Of a stretch of 64,000 nt of DNA, positions 1 to 11,416 are shown one piece after another. The notes beneath the pieces were generated by a model that worked only from the letters and a program-made list of their open reading frames with translations, had not been told where the DNA came from and ran no database searches. This stretch comes from Zelopaecilomyces penicillatus. Its lineage: Eukaryota; Ascomycota; Sordariomycetes; Hypocreales; Pseudodiploosporaceae. How positions within the stretch are numbered: position 1 is the first letter of the stretch; every line of letters starts with the position of its first letter. The position numbers and the translations under genes were made by a program. The stretch is taken from contig VCCP01000001.1 of assembly GCA_005765155.1 (NCBI GenBank), forward strand, positions 6,758,001 through 6,822,000. The letters run 5' to 3'.

Positions 1-2283
1 CTTCCTCCTCCTCCTCCTCCAGCTGCTGCCGCTGCTTCTCCCATCGTTGTGCAGACACCAACCCATTCGCCTCTCAGGAACCTCCGCGAACCACCGCTCC
101 CACCACCGACGAAAGCTCTTCCCGATCCTCCTTCCGCGTCATCGTCCTCCGCTCCGCCTGTGCGCCCGCCAGCAAACATCGGGAAACCTGCCGACTCGCC
201 TTTGCCATTGCCTCTACTATCACCCCTACCGCCTCTGCCGACCCTCGAGGCGCCGGGAACTAGCCCGGGTTCGTCGCCGAGCGGTCCTCCTCCTAGAATG
301 TCCATTCCCCGGCGGCCGGTGGGCAAGTTGCTGCCGCCAGCGCCCTCGCCACAGTACCTGCAGCAGCCGTCGCCGACCGATTCGTTTTCGAGCCTGCTGT
401 CGGCTTACACGCGAGACCCGGACGAGTCGCCTTGGAATCTATCGTCTAGCGAGACGACGCCGGCGAGTCTGCGCAAGTTTGAGGAAAGTGCGCCAGCGGA
501 AGATGCGGCATCGCTTTCTCGTCGAGAAAATGGAGCGCCGACGCTGCCATTCAACACAAAGTTTGGAAGTGGCCCACGACCAGTGCAGCCTCAGGCGGCC
601 ACAGCTGGCAGTGGTAATGGAAATGTAAATGGAAGTCGAAGCGGTATCGGTGCTGGCGCTGGCGCTAGCATTGACGCTGCTGCAACTGCATCTGCATCTG
701 CCACTGCTGCCGGTGGTCTGACGCAATCCTCGCGTCGCCCAGTCGACCTCGACAGGAACCTTCCCCCGCCACCGACGCAGAATGACGACGCTCAACCTTC
801 AACACCACCCGCGATTGGAGAGCTTCCCGCGGCATCACCGGATCTCGCAACTGCTTCCCCACCTCCTGCAGAGATCTGGCGCCGTCGTCCGCATGTGAGC
901 CAAAATAGCCGAGAGCTTCCCGGCCTTAAACTCGATTACAGCCACGGATCGAGTGCGGCCACAGTCCAGCCCAGTGCCGACGGCACCGATTCACAGTCAC
1001 AGTCAGAGTCACAGCCCCAATTGCACCTTCAGTCCCAACAACGCACCCAGCTCCCGTCACAGCTCACAGATACGTCAGACACGGCAAAGCCCACTGCACC
1101 ACCACCACGGATCCCGCCATTTGCCGGCGGCCTGCCCGGCCGCAACGTTCGACCCTCTTCGTCCAAGGAGCGACCCCCCTCCAAAGAGCTTCCATCAAAA
1201 GAGCCGCCGCCGTCATCCGAGAGCCAGAACATGGGGGGTGAGGCTTCCAAGCTAAGGCACCTCAAGGACAAGTTGAGCACTTCGCAGAGCTCCACATCTG
1301 ATTCCAGTATATATGCCGCAAATGGACTGCCGCCCCGGCCATCTGCTCAGCGGCCCCCGACGCCAGAGTATCAAAAGGAGGATGTTAAAGCCCCCACCGT
1401 CGACAGCTTCATCTCGCCCGTGTCACCCGCCTCCTCATCCGACGCTCAGAAACAGTTGTCGACAGACATGTCCAAGAAGCTCCCTTCCCAGCCAGCTCAG
1501 CGTGACGGAACACAGGATGATGCTCAAAATGGGTTACCCAAATCAGTTGTCCGAAAAGCGCTGCCAATGCCCGGTCAAAGTCTTTCCGCAGCGAAGAGCT
1601 TGCCTCAGCTTAAAGCCGATCCGCCCGCTCAGGTCAATGGGTCATTTTACCCAATGAATAATGGTAACACTGATTCTTCAACGCGAGGCTCACCACCTAA
1701 CAATGGCGGTGGTGCATCTGGCCAATCGTACGACTCGGGAGAGACGATCAAGTTCCCACCCAGAACTGCGTCGATGAGAACGGACGTACAAAGGCCGCCC
1801 ATGGATTCTCTGCGGTATGCACCAGCTGATATGGACCCTCGACTTGTACAGTCGGAATCCCAAGGTCCAATGTACAGGGGCCGGGACGGAACTCTGTATC
1901 CAGAGATGAAGTACAACCAAGAACCTCACCCTCTGGCCGCCAGTTTCCCGATGCCTCGGAACCAGTCTCTTCCACAAGGCGGCGTATTCCGGGCAACACC
2001 AATTCGACCATCGCATTACCAGTGTTACCAGAAGCATAGGGTAATGAACCGCCGAACCAACAAACACTATCCGCTTTCATGCCAGACATGCGAGAAGGCA
2101 GATACCGAGGACAGATGGACTTGCACGTTCTGCAACCTTCGTATATGCGAGCCATGTTTGCGCAAACTCAACGGTCACCAGAAAGAACTCCGTCTTTTGA
2201 TCAACGATTTGGCCAACAGTGCTCCGTTGAGCTTGAATTCTCAAGCACGTCCAGGCTCTGCATTGGGTCTACTTGTGTCGTAG
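1..2283 (+). CDS. Pro/Ser-rich protein with C-terminal Cys-rich (zinc-binding-like) domain, 5' partial
   Basis: The frame is open from base 1, so the true start lies outside the window; the first GTG at 49 is not a credible start. About 760 residues are visible. Residues 1-650 are low complexity and probably disordered, rich in Pro, Ser, Ala and Gln, with PPPP tracts that could bind SH3 or WW domains. The last 80 residues differ sharply: a compact Cys/His block with YQCYQKH, then CQTC, CTFC and ICEPC, then a Leu-rich helix. Three CxxC pairs plus nearby Cys/His suggest a treble-clef or B-box-like zinc fold. I do not recognise the family and assign no function. An upstream exon may exist. The stop is TAG at 2281. 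Confidence 0.8.
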   Translation, partial: LPPPPPPAAAAASPIVVQTPTHSPLRNLREPPLPPPTKALPDPPSASSSSAPPVRPPANIGKPADSPLPLPLLSPLPPLPTLEAPGTSPGSSPSGPPPRMSIPRRPVGKLLPPAPSPQYLQQPSPTDSFSSLLSAYTRDPDESPWNLSSSETTPASLRKFEESAPAEDAASLSRRENGAPTLPFNTKFGSGPRPVQPQAATAGSGNGNVNGSRSGIGAGAGASIDAAATASASATAAGGLTQSSRRPVDLDRNLPPPPTQNDDAQPSTPPAIGELPAASPDLATASPPPAEIWRRRPHVSQNSRELPGLKLDYSHGSSAATVQPSADGTDSQSQSESQPQLHLQSQQRTQLPSQLTDTSDTAKPTAPPPRIPPFAGGLPGRNVRPSSSKERPPSKELPSKEPPPSSESQNMGGEASKLRHLKDKLSTSQSSTSDSSIYAANGLPPRPSAQRPPTPEYQKEDVKAPTVDSFISPVSPASSSDAQKQLSTDMSKKLPSQPAQRDGTQDDAQNGLPKSVVRKALPMPGQSLSAAKSLPQLKADPPAQVNGSFYPMNNGNTDSSTRGSPPNNGGGASGQSYDSGETIKFPPRTASMRTDVQRPPMDSLRYAPADMDPRLVQSESQGPMYRGRDGTLYPEMKYNQEPHPLAASFPMPRNQSLPQGGVFRATPIRPSHYQCYQKHRVMNRRTNKHYPLSCQTCEKADTEDRWTCTFCNLRICEPCLRKLNGHQKELRLLINDLANSAPLSLNSQARPGSALGLLVS

Positions 2284-3289
2284 TCCAATGCTCTGTATTA
2301 CAATCTGCCCCACACATACAGACACACACACTATTCTCCCCTTTAACCCCATACTTGTCTCTTCTTTTCTCAACTTGCCATCTCCAAATCTTCTAATTCT
2401 CTCCTCACCTTTCTTCATCCACCCTTTTTAAACTCTATTTTTTTTCTATGTCCAGGGTCACATACCCATTCCTACACAATCTGGAACAGCAATGTCCTTT
2501 CATCATCGGATCGTCATACAACGAACAGAATCAGAAATCATCCGGAGGAGGGGAAAGGGGGCTAGAAAATAGGGGGGAGGGCTCAAGCTTTACTCATGAT
2601 GATACCATCTTGATTTCTTTTTTCTCCTTCTTTTTTTTTATGTCACAAAGGTTTACGGCCTCTTACTCAGTCAAAGAACTGAGGATATCCTTATATTCAT
2701 GCATCGCCCTCTCGCTTTTTAAAAAGGTGAAAGCGGCTTATTGTCTAAGAAGCACGGAGCGAGATGTTTTTAGTCCGGGGGAAAAGGACCTAGCGACATC
2801 ATGGCGTTGTCTGTACATATATATAACTTGGTATTATTTGGTTAATGTTTTTGTCCTCCTATGGAGTTGACAAAGGAACTTGTATTCTTGATAGACTAGG
2901 TGGTCTACAGGGGATTTAGCCCTATTTCAGGATTAGATGCTGAATGGAAACTGGGCAAACCATATTACAGGTTGATGATCAATTTCTCAATAATAGCAGT
3001 CTCATTCTTATTGATTTAAATAGATTAAATCTTCTTGTAGATCATCTTACTAGACGGCGTTATTCGTCATCGGATATCTGATAATGGATGTTGATGATCA
3101 ACTCAGGGCGTTGTTAGTGCACGGCAGCCACTCGAAATATTGTGGGGAACAATCAGGCACCCCCACACGCAAACAATGGACGGTCCTAGCGTTCCAGAAT
3201 CTCAGGGTGTCTGACATCACTCCACCGTCTCTTTCATCCTACACTGGTGTAGGAAAGTTTACCCAAAAGTCCCCTAGATATCCTGCGCC
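2284..3289. other. Intergenic region between two tandem + genes
   Basis: The first 600 bases are T-rich and then mixed, and look like 3'-UTR of the upstream gene. The 2940-3060 part is AT-rich. The remainder must hold the promoter of the next gene. A 140-codon ORF at 2448-2870 is low complexity (poly-Phe, poly-Ser) and is not believed. Confidence 0.5.
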
Positions 3290-4765
3290 ATGTCCACCTC
3301 GCTTGCGCGCTCTCGCTCCTTGCGTACCCGACCAGCGGTACCAGCACACCCTTCGTCGGCCATTACCGCAGATGCAAGACCCGAGACTCGGAATGGCTCC
3401 CCTAGCCGTCTGCCTGTCAAACCCGCAGCACGAGTCCCCTCGACGGGCTCGAACTCCTCCTCGATAGGGACGAGAACTAGCAGACCTCCGCCGCCGGTGT
3501 CATCGAGTACGACGGTGCCGCGCATACCGTCATCTAGACAGCCGTCGGGGGGAGCTGCTCAAGAAGTAGCGAGAAAGGACACGAGTAGTCGATATCCGCC
3601 ATCCACGGCGAGCACGAGACCACCGCCGGTAGCAGCCCGACCGAAGTCGTCGGGTGGACCTCTACCGCCTGTTCGAAAAGCCCCGATGCATACGCGTGCT
3701 AAGAGCACAGTAACGAGTCTCAATGCTACAACGTCGCTGCGGCCTCCGTCGCGAGAACCTAGTGGCTCTACCTTGCATCCGAATAGTCAACCTCTACACC
3801 GCCGGAATGTGTCCACGAACAAACCGCTATCACCTACGCCGCCCCCATCCCATCATCCGCAGAATGCAGCATCAACACAAGCGCAGCAACAGAGGCTTCG
3901 CCCGGCCTTCTCGACACATCAGCAGCACTACTCGCCAGTCAAGTCACTAGCTCCGAAACCCCTGACGTCGACGTACCTAGCACCACCATCGCCCTCCAAA
4001 CTTCCAGCCAACATTGCGGCGTCCGCCGAGGCGAGCAAACTACAGGCAGAGCTGCTGCAGCTACATCTTTTGCACCGCGATGCAGCCGGGGTTGATGCGG
4101 AATGGCGTGCTAGCGCCAAGGGGAAGCTCGGACAGAGGTTCTCCCAGCTGTGTGACTTGAATGATGAGGTCACCGAACGAGAGAGGGCCGGAGTAGAGAG
4201 GGAAAACGTATTGGCGCTGAGGAGATGGACGAGTGGGAGCGGAGGGCTTGATGAGAGGATCCAGACTCTAGAGGCTATTGTCACGGGGGTGTGGTCTTTG
4301 AGTGAGCCCGGGGGACGTTATGCACGCGTATCTAGGCGATTTGAGCGGTGGATCGATCGTGTATGCGAGGTAGAGGGGGCAAGGAAAAAGGGAAGCGAAA
4401 TGTTACTCCAGGGACAGGATGCCTTATTCATCGGGGAGCTTGATGAGACTTGGAAAGAAGAAAGAGAAGGTCTTATCCGCCGATTGGAGGGCTGGAGAAG
4501 TCAACTCCATGAAATTGACCATACCACGGCCGCCGATGAGGACTCTGATGTTGCTACTACTACTGCTACTAGCAAACCCAGCCTCACGAGAATGCTCCTC
4601 AGTTCACGATATCTAATGGACGATATGCTCGCGGAACTAAACCTCATGGAGCAAATCGAACAAGAGGCGCTCGCGAGAGAAGACGAGTGGATTGAGCGGA
4701 TGAATAGAGAGGAGGAGAATGCATATGATACCCCACGAGCTGGAGCAATTTGGAGAGTTGTGTGA
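3290..4765 (+). CDS. Unidentified protein: basic Ser/Pro-rich N-terminus, helical C-terminus
   Basis: A single-exon reading frame of 491 aa with ATG at 3290. Residues 1-240 are Ser/Pro/Thr/Arg-rich, basic and predicted disordered. Residues 243-480 change to an Ala/Leu/Glu-rich helical region, starting near ASKLQAELLQLHLLHRDA and ending with an acidic helix that contains LMEQIEQEALAREDEW. A basic disordered head followed by a coiled-coil-like tail is typical of microtubule-binding adaptors such as augmin HAUS8-type subunits. That comparison rests on architecture only and I do not claim homology. There is no signal peptide or membrane segment. It is convergent with the phosphogluconolactonase gene. 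Confidence 0.8.
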   Translation: MSTSLARSRSLRTRPAVPAHPSSAITADARPETRNGSPSRLPVKPAARVPSTGSNSSSIGTRTSRPPPPVSSSTTVPRIPSSRQPSGGAAQEVARKDTSSRYPPSTASTRPPPVAARPKSSGGPLPPVRKAPMHTRAKSTVTSLNATTSLRPPSREPSGSTLHPNSQPLHRRNVSTNKPLSPTPPPSHHPQNAASTQAQQQRLRPAFSTHQQHYSPVKSLAPKPLTSTYLAPPSPSKLPANIAASAEASKLQAELLQLHLLHRDAAGVDAEWRASAKGKLGQRFSQLCDLNDEVTERERAGVERENVLALRRWTSGSGGLDERIQTLEAIVTGVWSLSEPGGRYARVSRRFERWIDRVCEVEGARKKGSEMLLQGQDALFIGELDETWKEEREGLIRRLEGWRSQLHEIDHTTAADEDSDVATTTATSKPSLTRMLLSSRYLMDDMLAELNLMEQIEQEALAREDEWIERMNREEENAYDTPRAGAIWRVV

Positions 4766-5396
4766 TTTTAAATATGATGCAGCAATTTTTGGCACGAGCG
4801 AGCGCGATTTTTTCTTTTTTCTCGTCTGTATGGGTTATATAAGGTAGTTCTTTTTTACAAAGGCATGTTACTAGTATATGATGTTATGATATTTTACGTT
4901 TATTGAATAATTGGCACTTTATGTTGTACAAGCTGTGAAATATAGTCCCATGCTAAACATGGACTCATGGTGGTTGAAAGACATAGATACATGAACACAT
5001 ATATTACTAAAACAGTCCAATAAACGGCTGGCTACTAACAAATGGGCAGATTCATCAAGCATAATCGTATATCTATATTCGTTTTCATTCGAGCAATCAC
5101 ATGTTAGTTAATCCATCAACCTCTGATAAACCTATTTATTTTTTCTTATATTTATTCTTTTGCAACGCGGAAATGTGACTCTAGTGGCCACTTCCATCGT
5201 AAATTGAAGAGTTGTGTAATGGGAACAACAACTCTCTGCCAGTCAAATTGACGCATTTTTTTCATCTATTCGATCGCCACCCCTAGAACATACGATCTAG
5301 CCCCTTTGCTTTTCCCGTCGTCATGCCGTCATCATGGAGTCATGAACTCCGCCCCATATCATGAAAATCACCTACAGCTATTGGCTGCCGTGCCAT
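4766..5396. other. Convergent intergenic region (3' UTRs)
   Basis: 631 bp between the stop codons of two converging genes. It is AT-rich, with T-runs near 4810-4850 and around 5140-5160 suited to 3'-end formation. No ORF or RNA gene is seen. Confidence 0.5.
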
Positions 5397-6179
5397 TTAT
5401 AGGAATGCGCTGCGAGTGAGGCCAAGACCCTCTACTGCAGCATCATCGACGAACCAACTGCACCTGTCTCCAGTAGCCTCGTTGACGAGCGAGCAGGGCA
5501 ATCCTTCTGACGCCTGAAAGATTTTCTTCATAATGTCGCGCTTCCCGGCACCAGTGGCAACAAAGGCGACGCGGACTGCATGAGTGACAACAGGCAGAGT
5601 CAGAGTGATGCGCTTAGGGGGCGGCTTGGGTGAATCTTCGATAGGGGCGACCCAAGCACTCGTCTCGCGCAGCAAGGCGTGTCCAGGAAAGAGGGAGCAG
5701 GTGTGTCCGTCGGGTCCGCAGCCGAGCAATAACAGATCGAATATTGGCAGACGGACAGAGTCTCGAGAGGCGAAGCTGCTAACTAGAGTCTGCTCATACT
5801 GATCGGCCAGTTCCTGGACATCGTCTAGGTGCTCTGTGTTGATTGGGTGCACGGCAGGCTTTTGATCAGTCGGGAGCTTGTCCAGGAGCTCGGCCTTGAG
5901 AAGGGCGTAGTTGGAGTCTTCGTGATCGAGGGGCACAGCGCGTTCATCGGCGAAAAAGATTTCCCAGTGGTTGAAGTCAATCACATCGTCGGGACCGGCG
6001 GATGGTGCCAGCAATGCAGCGGCGAGAGTCTTTGGCAGGGAGCCTCCCGAGACTGCTACCTTGAAGCTTCCATGGCGCTGAATTCCTGCATTTTGAGTCT
6101 GGACGATGTAGGAGCGGAGGGCCGTCGCAAGAGCATCGGTGCCGGGAAAGGCGTAGATTTTGGGCTGCGTTTTAGGCAT
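5397..6179 (-). CDS. SOL3: 6-phosphogluconolactonase
   Basis: A 260-aa single-exon protein of the glucosamine-6-P isomerase/6PGL fold (DevB/SOL type). It hydrolyses 6-phosphogluconolactone to 6-phosphogluconate, step two of the oxidative pentose phosphate pathway, in the cytosol. Diagnostic motifs are present in order: VAVSGGSLPKTL (about residue 42), the FFADERAVPLDHEDSNYA block (about 75-92), and LLLGCGPDGHTCSLFPGH (about 150-167), the active-site loop. Length is normal for the family and the start ATG lies directly before the expected first beta strand. No intron is needed. Yeast has several SOL paralogues, so the symbol means family member rather than strict orthologue. Confidence 0.95.
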   Translation of the reverse strand: MPKTQPKIYAFPGTDALATALRSYIVQTQNAGIQRHGSFKVAVSGGSLPKTLAAALLAPSAGPDDVIDFNHWEIFFADERAVPLDHEDSNYALLKAELLDKLPTDQKPAVHPINTEHLDDVQELADQYEQTLVSSFASRDSVRLPIFDLLLLGCGPDGHTCSLFPGHALLRETSAWVAPIEDSPKPPPKRITLTLPVVTHAVRVAFVATGAGKRDIMKKIFQASEGLPCSLVNEATGDRCSWFVDDAAVEGLGLTRSAFL

Positions 6180-9100
6180 GGCTGGTTAGGGAGTAGTGGT
6201 TGTAATACTCTGGGTCGGCGAAGTAGGGGTGGAAAGTAAATAGTCGCGGTACAGATAGCTCAGCGAAGATCACGGAGTGAGAAGTGATATGGAGTACAAA
6301 AACACGAATAGCAGCAGTCTGATGTTGAAAGAATGTTGATGATGGCGGGGTTACTCTACGGTATTTTTTCCCCTCTGCCAGGTTGCGTTGGCAAGACACC
6401 TAGCTGGCGGGGTATGTGAGTGATGATGATGCTGTGCTGTGTCAATGCTGTGTCAACGCCTTACCAGAAGCTTACTGATAAGATAGGATGGCCAAGACAT
6501 GAACGCAATCCAACATTCATATTCAACAAACGAGCCTCAACAGTCAACGCCAGGAGTATGTGAAGACATCAAAAGCATGTGGGCATGATGTTATTAGGTA
6601 GAGTACCATAGAGCAGCATGCAGACCACACTCGTTGCACTCTACCAAGCCACTCATCAGTGTCGTCAGTGGTTGCCCGTGGCTTCGGTTGGTTTGTCAGT
6701 ACTAGTTATTATCATGTCTGTTCCGTTTCTTGCCACTCTGGTTTTCGCCACATCCCGTGGCTGACATGTGTTACTCAACACCCTCTTCCATGCCGGAGGT
6801 GAGAAAAGGAGTGGGAGCGGGCGGGATTGGACGAGGAAAAGCATCAGCATAACGTTGGGACGGGGTCAGACTGTGAGCAGTGAAACAAGCCAACCAGAGA
6901 AGCCAGGGTTGTGCGTATTCATTCGTGACAAGTGCGACAACGTATGAAGCATGGATTTAGTTAACCCCCCATTCATCTGTTAGACCCTGGACAAGCTGAG
7001 CTCCCATGTCTTTCTGGAATGGCGGGCGCTGAGTCGGTCAGCAGGGATGGCAACCACGGAGCTCTAGAACCAGGCGCGTTTTGCAACTGGCAAGGTTCAG
7101 CTCGATTGGATGCAGATGGTGGCACTTGACTAAACAGAATCTGCTGCAACATTTGCCGCAAACATCTGTCGATGGTAGACGATGCCCAATATCGTGGAGT
7201 TTTGGGACATCGGCAGTGTTTATTTCCACTTATCGAGCGGACACCTAAAATAGTGTTTTTGGGTAAGGGCAGTAAGGCACTTGCATAGCACCTACCTGGT
7301 ATTAACTGACTGGTACGTTATGTGGCTTTCTGCTTCTGGAGGGAGGCACTCCTTCCCTGCAGAGCTGATCTGTCCTTAGTTTCGATTGCCGATTGCCCTC
7401 CAGCCACTCGAAAAAACAAATAAAGAACAAATTATAAAAATTGACCAAGGACTTGAGCCCACGCAGGCGCTATTAGATATCTCCTCAGGACCTACCTTAT
7501 CTAGTCTAAGGTTTATGAATTAGCATCTGCAGGTTATAGGCTGACTGTACAACGGAAAGTGTCGAGGAATCAATTCAGTTACTACCTTAGTAGGCAATGG
7601 GCTTTCGCTCACACTTGCTGTTGCCGTCTACGCATGAATTCCAAATGGCAAGCGCAATGACTAGAAAGTATCGCACATGTGACGTCACGACCTCGGGGAA
7701 CAGTCTGGCCAGTTCCAGCATTTACATAATGTAATATTCAGTAGACACAAACACCACATCAGACTACAGAAAGAAGGCAGACCTACCGAGAGGCCTTCGA
7801 AGCAGCAGAAAGATGGGCTATCGGCGGTATTAAGCAGTGGGGTGGGCGCCCCCATGTCACCCATATCATGCCATAACACAGACAGAAAACTTGGCGGCCG
7901 GTTCTCCAATACTTCTTAGTACAAAGGAATAATCTATGGGACTCGGCTCGAACTGCCCCTAGTGGAGGACGCACCTTCGCTATCCGGACGCCATCGCGTT
8001 GAAACAAGACCAGCCCAATTTTGCAAAACATCAGTTAGCGCAGGAGCTTCGAGCTCCATGTGCGTTTACAAAGCAAACCCGCCGTTGGTGATGGATAGGT
8101 ACTGGGAGACCATGCTTATGTTTCTCGGCAGCACAGCTTTCCTCCAATAGCACACCCACAAAGCAGCCCAAGCGAGCTGAAGCTTTCGATCACAGTGGCC
8201 AGTAGTCATATGTAGTGTTCCTTTCTGCTGTGCAACCGTTGCAGTTGAAAAGCAAATGCAAGACCCTTGCGGCGCCACTTGATCTGCTAGCTGATACTTG
8301 GAACTTATAGGTACTGACTTCAATGAGGCGCTCTTTGATTAACATTGCACTGCAAACCTAGCCATACCTCAATGACCGACTATCCGTTCCTACCTACGAA
8401 CTATTACAAGCGATCAGGGCGGAATGATATCTCTCTATAATACTAGTGCGAGGTAACTTTGGTGAGCAGGAGGGGTGTTAGTTAGTACCTAGCCCCTGTA
8501 TTTTTCCTGGTTTGCCCCTCCAGACCCCTCCAGGACCCCTCACTGACCCTGATTTCACCCTCACTAGCCATCAACCAGAATAATAGACGAAATGTGCCCT
8601 GGAATTCAGGGTCCAATCCAACCAAGGGTGGCCTGCGCCCACTTCGTTTCCGACCACACCACCCACCAACCCTTCTCGACCTATTCATCTACTCTCGATT
8701 CAGAACATATTACCTGTCGATGGACAGTATACGAAGCAAAATAGAGCCAAGCAGCTGATTCGCCGGTCCCCAATTGTGCCAGAGTTAAATTCCGAATTTT
8801 GTGATTGGCAGTGATCTGCTCTACTGCCTTTATTGCACCCTGATTTTCTCATTGGAAAGCGTTTCGTCTCTCATTGTCGTCCGCCTGCCGTCCCCAGTCC
8901 TTGGCCAACGCACACATACACACACACGCACAAAACTGAGGCACTGGTCACGGTTTTGAGTTGGCTCGTGTTGCGTGTCTCATCGTGCCGGGGGAAGACA
9001 CCTGCCGCTAGAGCCGGGTCAAAGCCGTACCGCAACGCACTTTGCCTTGCCGCATTGTTCACAAGACCTGTCACGTCAATGATACTCCGTCGTCTCTAGC

Positions 9101-9543
9101 CTCTTTCTGCTCATTTTGCCTGTCCGCTTTCCCTGCTCCCCGAGTTTCCGTGTCCTGACCTTTTTCGTCTGTCAGCCCTCTCCCACTCTCTCGCATCGTC
9201 CATCTTGAACCAACGACAAACGAGAAACACCAACTCAATTCTGATCCAGTTGCAACAACGCTGTCTGTGGCGTGGTGGCGACAGGAGGCGCATCAAGAAG
9301 CCGGCAGCTCAATATATCAATTCTTCCGTCGCTGTCTTCAGCCACCATCCAGGCCCCGTCGGGCCAAAGTCATTCGCGGGGGTTGCGGTGCCACGCATGC
9401 CAATTGGCTTTCTCACCCACACTAGCACCTAGTCTTGGGATTTTCATATCTGCCTCCCTGTTGACGTGAGCGAGAGTAGAAAACAAGGCTGCCTCGCCAT
9501 AGCCCCTACTCTTATATTCCTTTTCCTTCAACTCCACTGAGGT
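6180..9543. other. Long intergenic region, divergent promoters
   Basis: About 3.4 kb between the divergent 6PGL (-) and SET (+) genes. Only short, overlapping, biased ORFs under 90 codons occur on either strand. From about 8830 the + strand becomes pyrimidine-rich with CT and CA runs, as expected for the promoter and leader of the SET gene. No tRNA box pair, 5S-like sequence or transposon was recognised. Confidence 0.5.
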
Positions 9544-9634
9544 GTAAGTCCTACTTGACGCTGTTCGAAGTTCAGGAGGAAATCCGGATTTTACCGCTGC
9601 ATCAAAGTCTAACTGTGACTTTTCAATTATCTAG
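9544..9634 (+). other. Probable 5'-UTR intron of the SET-domain gene
   Basis: A textbook fungal intron: donor GTAAGT at 9544, branch-point-like TCTAACT at 9608-9614, a pyrimidine-rich stretch, and acceptor CTAG ending at 9634. Its length is 91 nt. It lies 90 bases upstream of the first in-frame ATG at 9725, so it would be spliced from the leader. Inferred from consensus only. Confidence 0.6.
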
Positions 9635-9724
9635 GTGCCATATTCCTGATATCCTGCTCTTCGTTTGTGTGTCACATACTACTGAGTTGGCGTGTCCAGC
9701 TGGCGTGTCCGTTTAGCAACTACC

Positions 9725-11416
9725 ATGACGCCCCTTAAAGTGGACCAAGTTGCTCACAATGAGAAGCTGCTTGAGCGTCGCCAGCTGTTGACAGAAGGAC
9801 TTAGTAGCCTGCCTTATGACCTCATTCTTTATCTCGAGCGTGCTGCCGTCTATGCCGGTCTAGGGTATCCTGATCTTGCAGCTGGCGATGCCTACCGCGC
9901 TCTTCTTCTGACAGACGAGGTGCTCAACGATGGCTTCGAGTATCACGATCAAGCCATTGAATGTTTAGAGAGGCACACTGGTGGACCTCTTCCTGAAGTT
10001 CTATTGCATGGAAAACTTGCGGATGAACGGCCTGCTGTTGCTAATAGCACGATTGGGGATGTTGAGGCCATCTCACAGGATCTGGTTCACCTTGCTTCGA
10101 TACGTGCTTACCAGATCATATCGTTGAGCCTTTTGCTTTGCGGTTGTCTAAGAAGCGCTTCCAACTTTTGCGATCGAGGCCTTGCTGTTGCGCCAGAGAA
10201 CCAAGAGCTACGTGACACAAGGAACCACATCGACACAATGGCCCGGCAGAAGCTGCGTCGACATGACTTTGATGCCAATGACCTCTCCGATTATGGCGTG
10301 GTCCGTCGAGAGGTATATCCTTGGAACAATCATGAGCCAGATCGGTTTTCGCCAGAATCATTGGATGCTTTGAACGCTGAGCTTAAACAAATGGCGCCAA
10401 AATGTGCCGTTCGCGTGGCAACATTGCCCGTTTTGTTGGATTCGGCCAGCGACACGGATAGTTATGCAATTATACCGACCTGTAAACAGCTGGGCGTCTT
10501 CGCACAAGAAGACATTGAACCGGGCGAGGTTGTTCTGAGGGAGTATTCGCTGCTGACTGCCAACAATCGGCTCGAGGACTCCGTGTGTGACGCCTGTAGT
10601 TCAGATCTTGCTCCCCTTGGAAGCGAGAATGAACCAGTCAGATGTGAAGAATGTTCGGATACGGTCTTTTGCAATCAAGAATGTCATGACCTAGCCCAAG
10701 AAAGATACCATCCTTCTGTGTGTGACAAAGATGTCGATGCCATTGCAAAAGACTCCACTGCATCTGAAGCGGACGAGACCCTCTACCTCTTGCTCCTCTC
10801 ACGAGTTTTAGCTCTGGCTGCCCACCAAGAGATCCATCCCTTGGAAACGCGCGATGTCAAGTTTATTTGGGGTGACTTTGTGCCAACTAGTTCCAACAAC
10901 ATAGATGTGTCTGCCAACGCCGGGCCACCCCCTGAATGGACTCTTCCTTTCTCGTTCAAATACAACATTGAGACTCCATTGCATATCCTCGAAAAGATGG
11001 ATATTGACATCTTTGCGGATTTAGGGCAATACGATCTGTGGGTTCTTAATACCCTATATGCCAAGTTTCGAGGAACGGCATCAGCACGAAAGAACCCCCG
11101 CGATGGTCGGCCAGATGTTGCTGCGGTGCATCCGTACTGGTGTTTGGCAAATCATGATTGTGATCCCAATGTTACTTGGGACTGGGGTGGTCGAATGGTA
11201 TTGTCGGCACGGGAAACGCGTGTTGTCGATGGGCAATCTGCAGGAATCAAATGCGGAGAGGAGATTCTGAACCATTATTGCGATGTGTCACTCCCTGTTC
11301 AGCAGAGGCGTGAATGGGCAAGGGGGAGCCTCGGTGGATGGTGTATGTGCAAGAGGTGTCGTATTGAGGCTGCGACGACCACAGAAACTACCAATGAAGT
11401 CTCGGTATCAGCTTGA
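9725..11416 (+). CDS. SET domain protein with MYND-like Cys cluster (TPR-like N-terminus)
   Basis: A 563-aa protein from ATG 9725; the GTG-initiated extension to 9692 is ignored. Residues 1-170 are helical with TPR-like pairs. Residues 258-520 form a split SET domain. It is interrupted at 288-333 by a CDAC...CEEC...CNQEC...C cluster, as in SMYD-type methyltransferases. The core is intact: NHDCDPN at 477-483 (SET-N motif), GEEILNHYCD at 512-521, and a post-SET zinc motif WCMCKRC at 540-546. Known family members are AdoMet-dependent lysine methyltransferases of histones or other proteins; the substrate here is unknown. The Cys cluster is shorter than a canonical MYND finger. A probable leader intron lies just upstream. 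Confidence 0.85.
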   Translation: MTPLKVDQVAHNEKLLERRQLLTEGLSSLPYDLILYLERAAVYAGLGYPDLAAGDAYRALLLTDEVLNDGFEYHDQAIECLERHTGGPLPEVLLHGKLADERPAVANSTIGDVEAISQDLVHLASIRAYQIISLSLLLCGCLRSASNFCDRGLAVAPENQELRDTRNHIDTMARQKLRRHDFDANDLSDYGVVRREVYPWNNHEPDRFSPESLDALNAELKQMAPKCAVRVATLPVLLDSASDTDSYAIIPTCKQLGVFAQEDIEPGEVVLREYSLLTANNRLEDSVCDACSSDLAPLGSENEPVRCEECSDTVFCNQECHDLAQERYHPSVCDKDVDAIAKDSTASEADETLYLLLLSRVLALAAHQEIHPLETRDVKFIWGDFVPTSSNNIDVSANAGPPPEWTLPFSFKYNIETPLHILEKMDIDIFADLGQYDLWVLNTLYAKFRGTASARKNPRDGRPDVAAVHPYWCLANHDCDPNVTWDWGGRMVLSARETRVVDGQSAGIKCGEEILNHYCDVSLPVQQRREWARGSLGGWCMCKRCRIEAATTTETTNEVSVSA

